Shown: positions 50,664 to 59,850, numbered from the stretch's first letter. The stretch is DNA of 64,000 nucleotides from Halovenus marina (GCF_051414115.1 NZ_JBLKNZ010000001.1:806001-870000), one strand, 5' to 3'. Notes: a model not told the origin generated them from the letters alone. Numbers and translations are program-made.

Positions 50664-51293
50664 ATGCAAAGTGGCGTCGTCGTCGCGGGCGGGTACTCGA
50701 CTCGCTTCGGCGAGGCTGACAAGGCGCTCGCACCGCTCGCCGGAACGCCGATGGTACAGCACGTCGTGGAGCGACTCGCGTCTGTCGTGGACGAGGTGGT
50801 CGTCAACTGTCGGGACGACCAGCGCCCCGCGATCAGGGAGGCGATGGCTGACTGCCCCTGTGACGTTCGCTACGCTATCGACGAGAAGCCTGGTCGGGGG
50901 CCGGTCGCCGGGATCAGGACCGGACTCGCGGTCGCTGACGGGGCGTACGCGTTCGTCGTCGCTTGCGACATGCCCTTCCTCGACCCGGATCTGGTGTCGT
51001 ATCTGTTCGAGCGGGCACAGGGTGTCGACGCGGCCGTGCCACGCATCGATGACTCGCTCCAACCGCTCCACGGTGTCTATCGCGTCTCCGAGACCAGAAG
51101 TGCCTGTGCCGAACTCGATGAGAATGGCAAAGAGAGCGACCCGTCGATGCGTCGATTGATCGCGGCACTCGACCACGTGGTCGTCGAACAGGAGGACATC
51201 GAAGCGTACGGATCGACCGAGAGCGTCGAGAACGTCAACACGCAGGCGGATCTGGTCGCGGCGCGACAGCGACTGGGCGACGAAAGCCAGTGA
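50664..51293 (+). CDS. mobA: Molybdenum cofactor guanylyltransferase
   Basis: A 209-residue nucleotidyltransferase that adds GMP from GTP to molybdopterin, forming the MGD cofactor used by the two oxidoreductases upstream. The N-terminal GTP loop is VVVAGGYSTRFGEADKAL, with the metal-binding DMPF motif in VVACDMPFLDPDL and the substrate segment IDEKPGRGPVAGIRTGL. ATG at 50664 starts at MQSGVVVAGG. It lies 137 bp after the second oxidoreductase gene and overlaps the next frame region slightly. Confidence 0.9.
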   Translation: MQSGVVVAGGYSTRFGEADKALAPLAGTPMVQHVVERLASVVDEVVVNCRDDQRPAIREAMADCPCDVRYAIDEKPGRGPVAGIRTGLAVADGAYAFVVACDMPFLDPDLVSYLFERAQGVDAAVPRIDDSLQPLHGVYRVSETRSACAELDENGKESDPSMRRLIAALDHVVVEQEDIEAYGSTESVENVNTQADLVAARQRLGDESQ

Positions 51294-51352
51294 CCAACTC
51301 GAATCCATCCGACCGTTTTTACCCTCTGCTCTCGTTTGGCAAACCATCGCAC

Positions 51353-52564
51353 ATGGCCGACGCACACACGCCGTTCAAATCGCGTACGTCGTTGGCCGAC
51401 GCACGCGAGCGGCTACACGAAATCGTCGACCCACACGGGCGGACGGAGACGGTCGAACTCGCGGCGGCCGACGGTCGAATCGTCGCAGAGACGGTGACTG
51501 CAGGCCGGAACGTTCCGCACTATCCCCGGGCCGCGATGGACGGCTACGCGGTCAGGGCCGCGGACACCTTCGGTGCCGGGGATCGGAGTCCGCGCCCGCT
51601 CCAGATCGCTGACCCGCCGGTAGCGTCCGGCGAGTGTGCACAGGTTCATACCGGGAGCGCACTTCCGGAAGGCGCGGATGCGGTCGTCATCGTCGAAGAC
51701 GTCGATGTATTCGAGGACGAAATCGAGGTGTTTCGGGCGGTCGGGGAGCGTGAGAACGTGGCACCAACTGGCGAGGACGTCGAGTGCGGCCAGACGCTGT
51801 TCGAGCCGGGTCGTCGGCTCGACCCCCCGGATCTCGGATTGCTCAGGTCGGTCGGCCGGGAGACGGTGTCGGTCTTCGAGCGACCCACCGTCGCGGTCGT
51901 TCCGACCGGGGAGGAACTCGTCGAGACGTCGCCCGAACCGGGCGAGACGGTCGAAACGAACGGGTTGACGGTCACCCAGTACGCGCGTCGCTGGGGTGGG
52001 GAGCCACTCCGTCACGACATCGCCCCTGACGACGAGGTGGAACTGGCTGATTCGATCCGTGGAGCGCTCGACGCTGACATCGTCGTGACTACGGGTGGCT
52101 CTTCGGTCGGCAAACGCGACCTGCTTCCAGCGGTCGTCTCTGAGCTGGGCGACCTTCGCGTTCGCGGCGTCGGCATCAAGCCAGGCCATCCCGTCGCACT
52201 CGGTGTCGTCGAGGACACGCCGGTGGTGCTGTTGCCGGGCTATCCGGTCTCCTGCCTCGTCAACGCAGTGCAGTTTCTCCGCCCGGCGATCACGTGGAGT
52301 GTGGGCGCGTCCCTCGATCCGCTCCCAACCGTCGACGCGCGACTCGCCGAGAAAATCCACAGCGAACCGGGGATCCGGTCGTTCGTTCGCGTTCGGACCG
52401 AGACTGACGGCGACGAGCGCGTGGCGTCTGTCGTCAGGGCTGGCGGCGCGTCCGTCCTGTCGAGTGTCACGCGCGCCGACGGCTGGGTCGTCGTTCCCGA
52501 ACACAGCGAGGGAATCGCCACCGGAGAGCCTGTCACTGTCGAACGCTGGAGGTGGACGCCGTGA
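51353..52564 (+). CDS. moeA: Molybdopterin molybdenumtransferase MoeA
   Basis: A 403-residue enzyme that inserts molybdate into adenylylated molybdopterin. Conserved blocks are RAAMDGYAVRAADT, HTGSALPEGADAVVIVED, DIVVTTGGSSVGKRDLL and GVGIKPGHPVALGVVEDTPVVLLPGYPVSCLV. ATG at 51353 lies 59 bp after mobA. It ends with GTGA, which also holds the GTG start of the next MoeA paralogue. Confidence 0.92.
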   Translation: MADAHTPFKSRTSLADARERLHEIVDPHGRTETVELAAADGRIVAETVTAGRNVPHYPRAAMDGYAVRAADTFGAGDRSPRPLQIADPPVASGECAQVHTGSALPEGADAVVIVEDVDVFEDEIEVFRAVGERENVAPTGEDVECGQTLFEPGRRLDPPDLGLLRSVGRETVSVFERPTVAVVPTGEELVETSPEPGETVETNGLTVTQYARRWGGEPLRHDIAPDDEVELADSIRGALDADIVVTTGGSSVGKRDLLPAVVSELGDLRVRGVGIKPGHPVALGVVEDTPVVLLPGYPVSCLVNAVQFLRPAITWSVGASLDPLPTVDARLAEKIHSEPGIRSFVRVRTETDGDERVASVVRAGGASVLSSVTRADGWVVVPEHSEGIATGEPVTVERWRWTP

Positions 52565-54432
52565 GAAAGGAGTTCCGCGACCTGACACCGCCGGATGCGG
52601 CCCGCGAGTTGGTCGACGCGTTCGACCTCGACACTGGAATCGAGCACGTCCCACTCGAAGCGGCGCACGGGCACGTTCTCGCCGAGCGCATCGATGCGGC
52701 CATCGACGTTCCCGGATTCGACCGCTCGAACGTCGACGGCTACGCCGTCCGGGCGCGCGACACGTTCGGTGTCGACGAGACTGCGCCAGCCACACTCACC
52801 GTCGTGGAGACGATCGACGCTGGCGTCCGACCGGACGTGACCATCGAATCCGGGCAGGCAGCACAGGTTGCGACCGGAGCGGTCGTCCCCGAGGGCGCGG
52901 ATGCGGTGGTGATGGTCGAGCGCACCGAACGCGACGGCGAAACAGTACTCGTCCGAACCGCTGTCGCGCCGGGCGAGGGGGTGATGATCGCCGGAAGTGA
53001 CGTCGCTGCGGGCGACCTTGCGCTCGGTCCGGGAACGCGGCTCACGCCCCGTGAGATCGGTCTGCTGTCTGCGACCGGGGTCGACGAGATTCCGGTCAGA
53101 CAGCCCCCTCGGGTCGCGGTTATCTCGACCGGGGACGAACTTGTCTCCCCCGGCGAGTCCATCGACAGCGACGCCGGTGAGATCTACGACGTCAACAGCT
53201 ACACGATCGGAACCAGCGTTGCGGAGACTGGCTGTGAGTCAGTGTACTACCAACACGTTGACGACGGCGCAGAGATAGCCCGCACACTCACCGACGCCGC
53301 GCAGGAGTGTGACCTCGTACTCACCTCGGGGTCGACGAGTGCCGGTGCGACAGACCAGATCTATCGACTCGTCGAGGAGCACGGCGAGTTGCAGTGTCAC
53401 GGCGTCGCGGTCAAGCCCGGCAAGCCGATGCTCGTCGGGCGATTCGACGGGACGCCCTTCGTCGGCTTGCCCGGCTTTCCCGTCTCTGCACTGACGATCT
53501 TTCGGGTGTTCGTCGCCCCGACGCTCCGGGCGGCCGCCGGTCAGCCACAGACCCAGCGCGGGTCGCTGACGGGGACGATGGCCCGAACCGTGCGATACCG
53601 GGAAGGACGAACGCGGTTTCTCCCCGTTGGGCTGGTGACGGACGGGTCGGAGCCGCTCGTCTATCCCGTCGACAAGGGAAGCGGCGCGACGACGAGTCTC
53701 GTCGAGGCCGACGGCGTCGTCGAGATCCCACCCGATATCGAACAGATCGACGCCGACGACCGAGTCGAGGTGACGCTGTTCGGTTCGACCACCCCACCAG
53801 CACTTCTCGGCGTCGGCGAGGCCGACCCCCTGATCGCACGTCTGCTCGACGGCGTCGAGCGCCCCCGCTATCTGTCTGTCGGCAGCAGAGAGGGGGTGCG
53901 GTGGCTCCGAGATGGGATCCCAGATGTTGCGGTCGTGGCTGGCCCGCGAGACTACGACATCGAGGTTGTCGAACTCGGCCGCTGGTCGCGACGCTGGGGA
54001 CTCGTTGTCCCTGAGTCCAACCCCGAGCACGTCTCGGGACTTGCCGATCTGGTTGACCGTGACCTTCGCTTTGTCAATCGACCCGAGGGATCCGGCCTGC
54101 GCGCATCGCTCGATGCGAAAATCGAGTCAGTCGCTGACCGTCGCGGCGTGTCCGTCGACGAAGTTACCGATGCGATCGAAGGATTCGGACTCACGGCTCG
54201 CGGCTACGAGAGCCCACCACGGCGCGTCCTCGACCGCACGGCGGACCTGGGGCTGGGACTCGAAGCGACGGCGCGCGAGTTGGGTCTCGGGTTCGTTCCC
54301 GTCGACACGCAATCGGTGTCTGTCCTCGGGAATCCGGACCGAATCGACAAGGCAGCGGTCGCGGATTTCCGGTCGCTGTTCCCGCTCGAGGAGGGTGTCT
54401 GTGACGGACTTGTGGGGTTCGAAGCGGAGTGA
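52561..54432 (+). CDS. MoeA paralogue with C-terminal substrate-binding-like domain
   Basis: A 623-residue protein. Residues 1-410 are a complete MoeA (SNVDGYAVRARDT, TGAVVPEGADAVVMVE, LTSGSTSAGATDQIY, GVAVKPGKPMLVGRFDGTPFVGLPGFPVSAL). The remaining 210 residues form a periplasmic-binding-protein-like (PBP_like) domain, with RFVNRPEGSGLRASLDAKIES and LGLGFVPVDTQSVSVL. This fusion is known in archaea and actinobacteria and may sense molybdate or tungstate or aid metal selectivity. The tandem of short and long MoeA, coupled by GTGA, is typical of haloarchaea. The start is the GTG at 52561. Confidence 0.88.
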   Translation: MRKEFRDLTPPDAARELVDAFDLDTGIEHVPLEAAHGHVLAERIDAAIDVPGFDRSNVDGYAVRARDTFGVDETAPATLTVVETIDAGVRPDVTIESGQAAQVATGAVVPEGADAVVMVERTERDGETVLVRTAVAPGEGVMIAGSDVAAGDLALGPGTRLTPREIGLLSATGVDEIPVRQPPRVAVISTGDELVSPGESIDSDAGEIYDVNSYTIGTSVAETGCESVYYQHVDDGAEIARTLTDAAQECDLVLTSGSTSAGATDQIYRLVEEHGELQCHGVAVKPGKPMLVGRFDGTPFVGLPGFPVSALTIFRVFVAPTLRAAAGQPQTQRGSLTGTMARTVRYREGRTRFLPVGLVTDGSEPLVYPVDKGSGATTSLVEADGVVEIPPDIEQIDADDRVEVTLFGSTTPPALLGVGEADPLIARLLDGVERPRYLSVGSREGVRWLRDGIPDVAVVAGPRDYDIEVVELGRWSRRWGLVVPESNPEHVSGLADLVDRDLRFVNRPEGSGLRASLDAKIESVADRRGVSVDEVTDAIEGFGLTARGYESPPRRVLDRTADLGLGLEATARELGLGFVPVDTQSVSVLGNPDRIDKAAVADFRSLFPLEEGVCDGLVGFEAE

Positions 54433-54442
54433 GTGAGGGCTC

Positions 54443-54778
54443 GGGAGAACTCCTTCTCCCGGCGGTTTCGAACCGCGCCGAGACGTGCTCGCTGCGCTGT
54501 GCGCGTCTCGCCTGGTTCGAAAGCCCTCACGAAAGCAGTTGCTACTCACGTTCGTTCGCAGCAAACTGCTATGGGTTCGGGCGGTTTCGAACCTCGGTCG
54601 TTCCGCTTTACTCCACTCCCTGCTTCGAAACCGCAGACCCATTCGCTCGTCACGTCCGTTCCTCGCAGAATGGGTTCGGGCGGTTTCGAACCGCGAGGAC
54701 TTCGCTCCGCTCGTCCTCTGGGCCCGAAACGCGCCCTCTCATCACTATTCGTTGCTCACTTCGTTCGCAACAGAATAG
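54443..54778. repeat. Array of tRNA-Val 3'-end copies with hairpins
   Basis: The 3' end of tRNA-Val recurs three times downstream of the gene (on the plus strand before it). The T-arm block GCGGTTTCGAACC is at 54462, 54581, 54680 and in the tRNA at 54788, i.e. 119, 99 and 108 bp apart. Copies at 54572 and 54671 match the tRNA for 22 and 24 bases. Each copy is directly preceded by a hairpin: GGGAGAA/TTCTCCC (54443-54460), AGCAGTT/AACTGCT (54534-54570), ACCCATTC/GAATGGGT (54637-54675) and CACTATTC-GTTGC/GCAAC-GAATAGTG (54743-54780). This 340-bp stretch contains no gene. Confidence 0.85.
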
Positions 54779-54852
54779 TGGGTTCGGGCGGTTTCGAACC
54801 GCCGACCTCGGCCTTGTAAAGGCCGCGTCATAACCAGCTAGACCACGAACCC
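54779..54852 (-). tRNA. tRNA-Val (anticodon TAC)
   Basis: A 74-nt cloverleaf on the minus strand. The acceptor stem GGGTTCG pairs with CGAACCC, the anticodon stem CGGCC/GGCCG has loop TTTACAA and anticodon TAC (codons GTA/GTG), and the T arm GGCGG/CCGCC has loop TTCGAAA. Discriminator A, no encoded CCA, no intron. AATGTTATTCC about 27 nt upstream on the minus strand serves as TATA region. Confidence 0.95.
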
Positions 54853-54898
54853 TATCGGAACCAGTCGACGGCGGGGAATAACATTTACTGTCTGCGCT

Positions 54899-55390
54899 CT
54901 ACACGTCCAGCCCGTGCCGCTCGAGGAGTTCGGGGACACTCTCTGGTTTCATCTCGAACTCGAAGGCGTCGTGTAGTTCGGCCAGTTCCCGCGCTTCCGT
55001 CTCGTCTGGCTCCCCCTGTTCGGGCAGAATCTCGTCTGCCCGCTCGAAGTACCACGCAAACTCCCCCGGCGCGATGATTTCGAGAAATCGCAGTTGCCCG
55101 GACCCTGCGTTCCAGAAGGTGTGCCACACGTCCCGGGCCTTGACTGCGAACTCGCCCGTTTCGACAGTCGACACCGATTCCTCCTCCTGTACGCCCATCG
55201 TTCCTTCGAGGATGTACGATAGTTCGTCCTCACACGAGTGTCGATGCAACGGTGCGGCGAGCGTGTTCGGGGGCAGCGTGTGCTCGACGACTGCGACGTC
55301 GCTTTCGCCCTCCTCGGGCGCCACTCTCAGTTTCGCGCCGAGGTTTCGGTTGATACCGACCGCGACCGAGTACTTCTCCGCATCTGCCAT
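54899..55390 (-). CDS. Cupin-domain protein
   Basis: A 163-residue protein with a single cupin barrel. Metal ligands are seen in PLHRHSCEDELSYILEGTMGV (HxH..E pattern) and the second motif in VWHTFWNAGSGQLRFLEII. An acidic helical tail (EQGEPDETEARELAEL) follows. The protein may be a small dioxygenase, isomerase or a sugar-binding sensor; the substrate cannot be inferred. It shares the minus strand with tRNA-Val, 46 bp apart, and is divergent from the ABC exporter. Confidence 0.85.
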   Translation of the reverse strand: MADAEKYSVAVGINRNLGAKLRVAPEEGESDVAVVEHTLPPNTLAAPLHRHSCEDELSYILEGTMGVQEEESVSTVETGEFAVKARDVWHTFWNAGSGQLRFLEIIAPGEFAWYFERADEILPEQGEPDETEARELAELHDAFEFEMKPESVPELLERHGLDV

Positions 55391-55575
55391 CTCTGTGAGC
55401 GTCTCCGGGAGGGAAACCGAAAATGGTTGTGGTCAGGGTGTTCGCCGACGCCACTCGGTTCCCCCTGCCCTGTGATCAGTTGCACTCTGCCATCCGCTAC
55501 CGAACCCATCAATATGTCTGTACGTTCTCCCTGACTCGGCAACCCTTTTCAGCGTTCGAGAGCCTAAGAGATGCA

Positions 55576-57522
55576 ATGAGTGGCATCGAGTGGGAGGAAG
55601 ACGACCCGTTCGAGGAGCAGCGGGACAAGATCGAAAACCCGATGAAGCGGCTGTTCCGCGCGTACGGCGCTCGCTACAAGCTGCAGGTGTCGACTGGCAT
55701 CATCGCGAGTATCTTCGCGCGCGTTCTGGATTTGCTTCCGCCGGTCATGCTCGGCGTGGCAATCGATGCGGTCATCCGCGAGGAAGTCGGCTACGCGGAG
55801 GCGTTTCCCGTCGGCGGCAGTCTGGTCGCACCCATCGCGCCCACCTCACAGACCGGCCAGTTCTGGTTCACAATCTCCATCATCGCCGGGGCCTTCCTGT
55901 TCGGCGCGGTCTTTCACTGGCTTCGCAACTGGGGCTTTAACTCCTTTGCCCAGAACATCCAGCACGACGTTCGAACCGACACCTACGACAAGATGCAGCG
56001 GCTGAACATGGACTTTTTTGCCGACAAGCAGACCGGCGAGATGATGTCGATTCTCTCGAACGACGTCAACCGACTGGAGCGGTTTCTCAACGACGGGATG
56101 AACTCGATGTTCCGGATGGTCGTGATGGTCGTCGCCATCGGCGTCATCCTGTTTTCCTACAACTGGCAACTCGCCCTCGTGGCGATGGTCCCCGTGCCGC
56201 TTATCATGCTCTTCACCTACGTCTTCATCAGGATCATCCAGCCGAAATACGCCGAAGTCCGCTCGACGGTCGGCAAGGTCAACTCCCGACTGGAGAACAA
56301 CCTCGGCGGCATCCAGGTCATCAAGTCGAGCACCACCGAGGAGTACGAGTCAGAGCGCGTCGAGGAAGTCTCCTATGACTACTTCGGGGCGAACTGGGAC
56401 GCCATTCGCACCCGGATCAAGTTCTTCCCCGGCCTCCGCGTGCTCGCGGGGCTCGGATTCGCGCTGACGTTCATCGTCGGCGGCCTCTGGGCGCTGCAGG
56501 ATCCGGGAACCGGCGGTCCGGGGCCCTTTACCGGCGACCTGAAGATCGGAACCTTCGTCGTCTTCATCACGCTCACGCAGCGCTTTGTCTGGCCGATGGC
56601 CCAGTTCGGACAGGTCATCAACATGTACCAGCGCGCTCGCGCCTCCGCCGCCAGAACCTTCGGGCTGATGGACGAGCCCCACCGCGTCGCAGAGGCGACA
56701 GACGCCGAGCACATCGACGTCACCGAGGGAACCGTCACCTACGAAGACGTGTCCTTTGGCTACGACGAGGAGGAACTGCTGCTCGAGGATATCGACTTCG
56801 AGGTCGAGGGCGGCGACACCGTCGCACTCGTGGGTCCGACCGGGGCTGGCAAGTCGACGGTGCTGAAACTTCTCTTGCGGATGTACGACGTCGACGAGGG
56901 CGCAATCCGTATCGACGGACAGGACGTGCGGAACGTGACACTGCGGAGTCTCCGGGAGTCGATGGGCTACGTCAGCCAGGACACCTTCCTCTTTTTCGGT
57001 ACTGTCGAGGAGAACATCGCCTACGGCACCTTCGACGCTAGCCGCGAGGCGGTCGTCGAGGCCGCGAAGATGGCCGAGGCACACGGGTTCATCCAGAACC
57101 TCCCCGACGGCTACGACACGGAGGTCGGTGAGCGCGGCGTGAAGCTCTCGGGCGGCCAGCGCCAGCGCCTCTCGATAGCGCGAGCGATTCTCAAGGACCC
57201 GGATATTCTCATTCTCGACGAGGCCACCAGCGATGTCGACACCGAGACGGAGATGCTCATTCAGCGCTCTATCGACAAACTGGCCGCGGACCGGACGACA
57301 TTCGCCATCGCACATCGACTCTCCACGATCAAGGACGCAGACCGGATCCTCGTCATCGAGGACGGACAGATCGTCGAGCGGGGCACACACGACGACTTGC
57401 TCGACAACGGCGGACTGTACGCCCACCTCTGGGGTGTGCAGGCCGGTGAGATCGACGCACTCCCCGAGGAGTTCATCCAGCGCGCAGCACGACGGCGCGC
57501 ACAGACGGATGTCGACGACTGA
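55576..57522 (+). CDS. ABC transporter, membrane/ATPase fusion (exporter type)
   Basis: A 648-residue half-transporter. Residues 1-390 carry six membrane helices; the segment after the first two contains an inserted loop (VGGSLVAPIAPTSQTG). The nucleotide-binding domain has Walker A GPTGAGKST (about 420-428), the ABC signature LSGGQ (about 524), Walker B ILILDEATSDVD and the switch histidine in AIAHRLSTIKDAD. It acts as a homodimer or with another half. Lipid or drug export is plausible; there is no second gene to indicate the substrate. ATG at 55576 starts MSGIEWEEDDPF. Confidence 0.92.
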   Translation: MSGIEWEEDDPFEEQRDKIENPMKRLFRAYGARYKLQVSTGIIASIFARVLDLLPPVMLGVAIDAVIREEVGYAEAFPVGGSLVAPIAPTSQTGQFWFTISIIAGAFLFGAVFHWLRNWGFNSFAQNIQHDVRTDTYDKMQRLNMDFFADKQTGEMMSILSNDVNRLERFLNDGMNSMFRMVVMVVAIGVILFSYNWQLALVAMVPVPLIMLFTYVFIRIIQPKYAEVRSTVGKVNSRLENNLGGIQVIKSSTTEEYESERVEEVSYDYFGANWDAIRTRIKFFPGLRVLAGLGFALTFIVGGLWALQDPGTGGPGPFTGDLKIGTFVVFITLTQRFVWPMAQFGQVINMYQRARASAARTFGLMDEPHRVAEATDAEHIDVTEGTVTYEDVSFGYDEEELLLEDIDFEVEGGDTVALVGPTGAGKSTVLKLLLRMYDVDEGAIRIDGQDVRNVTLRSLRESMGYVSQDTFLFFGTVEENIAYGTFDASREAVVEAAKMAEAHGFIQNLPDGYDTEVGERGVKLSGGQRQRLSIARAILKDPDILILDEATSDVDTETEMLIQRSIDKLAADRTTFAIAHRLSTIKDADRILVIEDGQIVERGTHDDLLDNGGLYAHLWGVQAGEIDALPEEFIQRAARRRAQTDVDD

Positions 57523-57608
57523 TCTGCGGCGGATACAAAAACGTCGAGTGAGTCCCGATTTCGATATAAACCGTTATTAGCCCCCGGGAGTTACACCGCG
57601 TCAGACAG

Positions 57609-57896
57609 ATGGATACGACTGACTCCCCGAGCAAATGGGTAGTTATCGCCGGGTTTGCCGTTCTCGCCGTACTCGCAACCGCCGGGACTGTGCTTGTTCT
57701 CGGGGGCAGCGTTCAGGAACTCCTGTATGGCCTCGTCGGTGGCGTGGTCACTGCTGGAGTGGTGCTTGGCGTCTACGCATTCGGCTCTCGTCGCGGACAG
57801 CCGCACTCTCACGCCGTCGCGTCGGCGGCAGTCGCCTTCGGTACGCTCTTTCTCATCGCACTGGTGTACCGACTCCTCACCGAGTTCGGCGCGTAG
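57609..57896 (+). CDS. Three-helix membrane protein, 95 aa
   Basis: A 95-residue protein with three hydrophobic segments (about 11-29, 36-56, 68-88) and short polar loops, the basic one between helices 2 and 3 (FGSRRGQPHSH). Small membrane proteins of this type are common in haloarchaea. It follows the ABC exporter by 86 bp and is convergent with the small HTH gene, whose stop is one base away. The function is unknown. Confidence 0.7.
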   Translation: MDTTDSPSKWVVIAGFAVLAVLATAGTVLVLGGSVQELLYGLVGGVVTAGVVLGVYAFGSRRGQPHSHAVASAAVAFGTLFLIALVYRLLTEFGA

Positions 57897-57897
57897 A

Positions 57898-58128
57898 TTA
57901 GTTGTTCGCAGTCGGGAACCGATACCGATAGGGCTGGTCGCGGATTACTTCGACGTCGCCCGTCTCCTCACGGCGACCGAGCACCGTCGCGATGCGGTGG
58001 GCGCTGTCGAACTCCTCTCCGTGGTCTTCGAGCAACCCGAGAATCTCCCGTGCCGTCAGCGGCTCCTCCGCGTCGGCTTCTTCGAGCACCGAACGGATCC
58101 GCTCGAACTCGCCACGGCGTATGCGCAT
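57898..58128 (-). CDS. Small winged-helix-like protein, 76 aa
   Basis: A 76-residue protein with helix-turn-helix character: FERIRSVLEEADAEEPLTAREILGLLEDHGEEFDSAHRIATVLGRREETGDVEVIRDQPYRYRF. A helical N-terminus, a recognition helix around SAHRIATVLGRR and a beta wing VEVIRDQPYRY are visible. It could be a small DNA-binding regulator. No close neighbour on the same strand points to a target. Confidence 0.72.
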   Translation of the reverse strand: MRIRRGEFERIRSVLEEADAEEPLTAREILGLLEDHGEEFDSAHRIATVLGRREETGDVEVIRDQPYRYRFPTANN

Positions 58129-58276
58129 ACTAGCCTACAGGACCTCGTTCCTCATTAAACGCCGTCAGACGCGCGTCAGACGGCTGTTTTCGGTGAATCG
58201 CCGGACGAAAGACGGACACGTCGTGGTGGCGGTTGTCATACAGAATCGTCGTGCGGTCAGACGGACGGCCGACAGA

Positions 58277-58705
58277 TCAGTCGGCTGTGGTTTCGAGTTC
58301 GAGCAGCGAGCAGACGTCTTCCTCGGCGTCGAAACAGTCCGGACACTGGGGCTCCCGATGGATGATCGTGTCGAGTCGTTCGGCAACTGTCTCGTCTATC
58401 ACCGGTTCGAGCTGGCGTGCCTCTGTTCGGAAGTCCTCGACTTCGAGTACCTCCACGAGGAATCGTTCGATGATGCAGTAGTTCTGGAGCGCGTCGCGGG
58501 CCCGCACGATGCCTTCCTCGGTCAGGTCGACGCCCTTGTACTTCTCGTGGCTGCACAGCCCCTGCTGTTCGAGCTTCCCGACCATCTCGTTTGCACTCGC
58601 CGGGCTGACATCGAGCATCTCGGCAATAGAGCCGGTCGATGCCGGGCCGTCTTCGAGTTCCTGCACCAGGTAGATCGCCTTGAGATACTGGTTTGCCGTG
58701 TTCAT
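58277..58705 (-). CDS. DtxR/MntR-family metal-dependent repressor
   Basis: A 142-residue regulator. The winged helix is TANQYLKAIYLVQELEDGPASTGSIAEMLDVSPASANEMVGKLEQQGL, followed by the metal-binding dimerisation domain with ligands in LQNYCIIERFL and LEPVIDETVAERLD, and a C-terminal CPDCFDAEEDVC segment. It represses iron or manganese uptake when metal is bound. ATG at 58705 is the natural start; an ATG 4 codons upstream is less likely. It follows the ferritin-like gene after 31 bp and is likely co-transcribed with it. Confidence 0.9.
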   Translation of the reverse strand: MNTANQYLKAIYLVQELEDGPASTGSIAEMLDVSPASANEMVGKLEQQGLCSHEKYKGVDLTEEGIVRARDALQNYCIIERFLVEVLEVEDFRTEARQLEPVIDETVAERLDTIIHREPQCPDCFDAEEDVCSLLELETTAD

Positions 58706-58736
58706 CGTTGCCCCCACGTGTGAGTCGCTCGTACTG

Positions 58737-59216
58737 TCATCGTGTTTCCTCCATGAGTTGCGTTACCTCTTCGACGCCCGCTTCCTCCTCGTCGCGGATC
58801 GCACGAAGTTCGGCCAGTACCGATTCGCGGTCGACGCTGAACTCCGCAGACGACGACTCGATCGCGTCGATCAGGTCGTCGTAAAACTTGTAGGCCGTCT
58901 CCTCGTTGCACAGTTGGTCGTAGAGGACGCCGTCGAACTCGTCGTCTGCCTCGTACTGTGCCTCGACGAGCGTCTGAATCTCGTCGAACGGAATCGTCTC
59001 GGCGTCGAGCGAGTCGACTAGCGCGTCGAGGCGCTCGCGGTGCTCGGCGGACTCCTCGGCGGCTTCTTCCAGAAACGACCGAATGTCATCATCGAGTCCC
59101 GGGGCTTCGCGAGCGTGTTTGGCCGCACGCGCCTCGACGACCTCTTCGAGTACGATCCCGATCTGTAACAGTCGGGCGAGCTGGTGGTCAGATTGGAGCG
59201 GTGAGCCGAGGCTCAT
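58737..59216 (-). CDS. Ferritin-like protein
   Basis: A 159-residue, four-helix protein with a ferritin/rubrerythrin-like pattern of glutamates and histidines: LEEVVEARAAKHA in helix 1, EEAAEESAEHRERLDAL in helix 2, NEETAYKFYDDLIDAIE in helix 3 and AIRDEEEAGVEEV in helix 4. Such proteins bind a diiron centre and detoxify or store iron. It precedes the DtxR-type gene on the same strand, giving a plausible iron regulon, and is divergent from the antiporter regulatory gene. Confidence 0.8.
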   Translation of the reverse strand: MSLGSPLQSDHQLARLLQIGIVLEEVVEARAAKHAREAPGLDDDIRSFLEEAAEESAEHRERLDALVDSLDAETIPFDEIQTLVEAQYEADDEFDGVLYDQLCNEETAYKFYDDLIDAIESSSAEFSVDRESVLAELRAIRDEEEAGVEEVTQLMEETR

Positions 59217-59367
59217 GCTGCTCTCACCGCCAACGCTCCCGCTGATGGCTCCATACCCGAGGAATATGCCACACGCAGACTTAACTGTTGGCAGATCCAC
59301 CCGTTGCACTCCTCGTGGTCGGCGCTCCCGGGGCAACATTCACGTACTCGCTGTGCAAGGTTCGAGT

Positions 59368-59850
59368 ATGACAATCACGGAATCGTCGCTCCCGGGGGTC
59401 GGCAAGAAGTTCGAGGTCGAACTCGACGACAACGAGATGGTGATCGTCATCCACAACACGGGCAAGCGCGAGCTATTTCGTCGACCCGACCCCGACGCCG
59501 ACGCGGAGAAGGTCTTCTCGTTCGAGGACAAACTGGCGCGAAAGATCGGCTCTATCATCGAGGGCGCACACTTTCAGCCCGTCGAGGCCGAAACGACCGA
59601 GACGACACTCCCCGGCGGACTCCTGCTCGAATGGTACGAGGTTGCCCCGGGGTCGGGCCTGATCGGTGAAACGCTCGAAAGCGCCCACATCGGCAACCGA
59701 ACGGGCGCAACCATCGTCGCGATCCAGCGCGGGGAACAGACGATCGATAGCCCGCCTGCCGATACCGACTTTCAGGAGGGCGACACACTGATCGTCATCG
59801 GAACCCCCGAGAACTGCGAGGCCTTCGAGGAGGTTCTCGCAGATGGGTGA
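59368..59850 (+). CDS. K+/H+ antiporter regulatory subunit (TrkA-C, KhtT-like)
   Basis: A 160-residue soluble protein. Its N-terminal domain is of the AmhM/KhtT type, GVGKKFEVELDDNEMVIVIHNTGKREL, and residues 85-158 form a TrkA-C/RCK-C domain (LIGETLESAHIGNRTGATIVAIQRGE, ending FQEGDTLIVIGTPENCEAF). This pair with a CPA2 antiporter, in this gene order, is known from KhtTU and AmhMT. It would regulate cation-driven K+ efflux, important for osmotic balance in a halophile. The antiporter gene follows after 74 bp. Confidence 0.88.
   Translation: MTITESSLPGVGKKFEVELDDNEMVIVIHNTGKRELFRRPDPDADAEKVFSFEDKLARKIGSIIEGAHFQPVEAETTETTLPGGLLLEWYEVAPGSGLIGETLESAHIGNRTGATIVAIQRGEQTIDSPPADTDFQEGDTLIVIGTPENCEAFEEVLADG

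Noticed and set aside
54572..54700. The tRNA-Val-like copies as further tRNA genes
   Set aside because: They contain only the T arm and 3' acceptor half; there is no anticodon arm or D arm between the copies.
54443..54852. A provirus or integrative island at tRNA-Val
   Set aside because: The repeated tRNA ends look like attachment sites, but no integrase or mobile gene content lies between or next to them, so only scars or miniature elements can be claimed.
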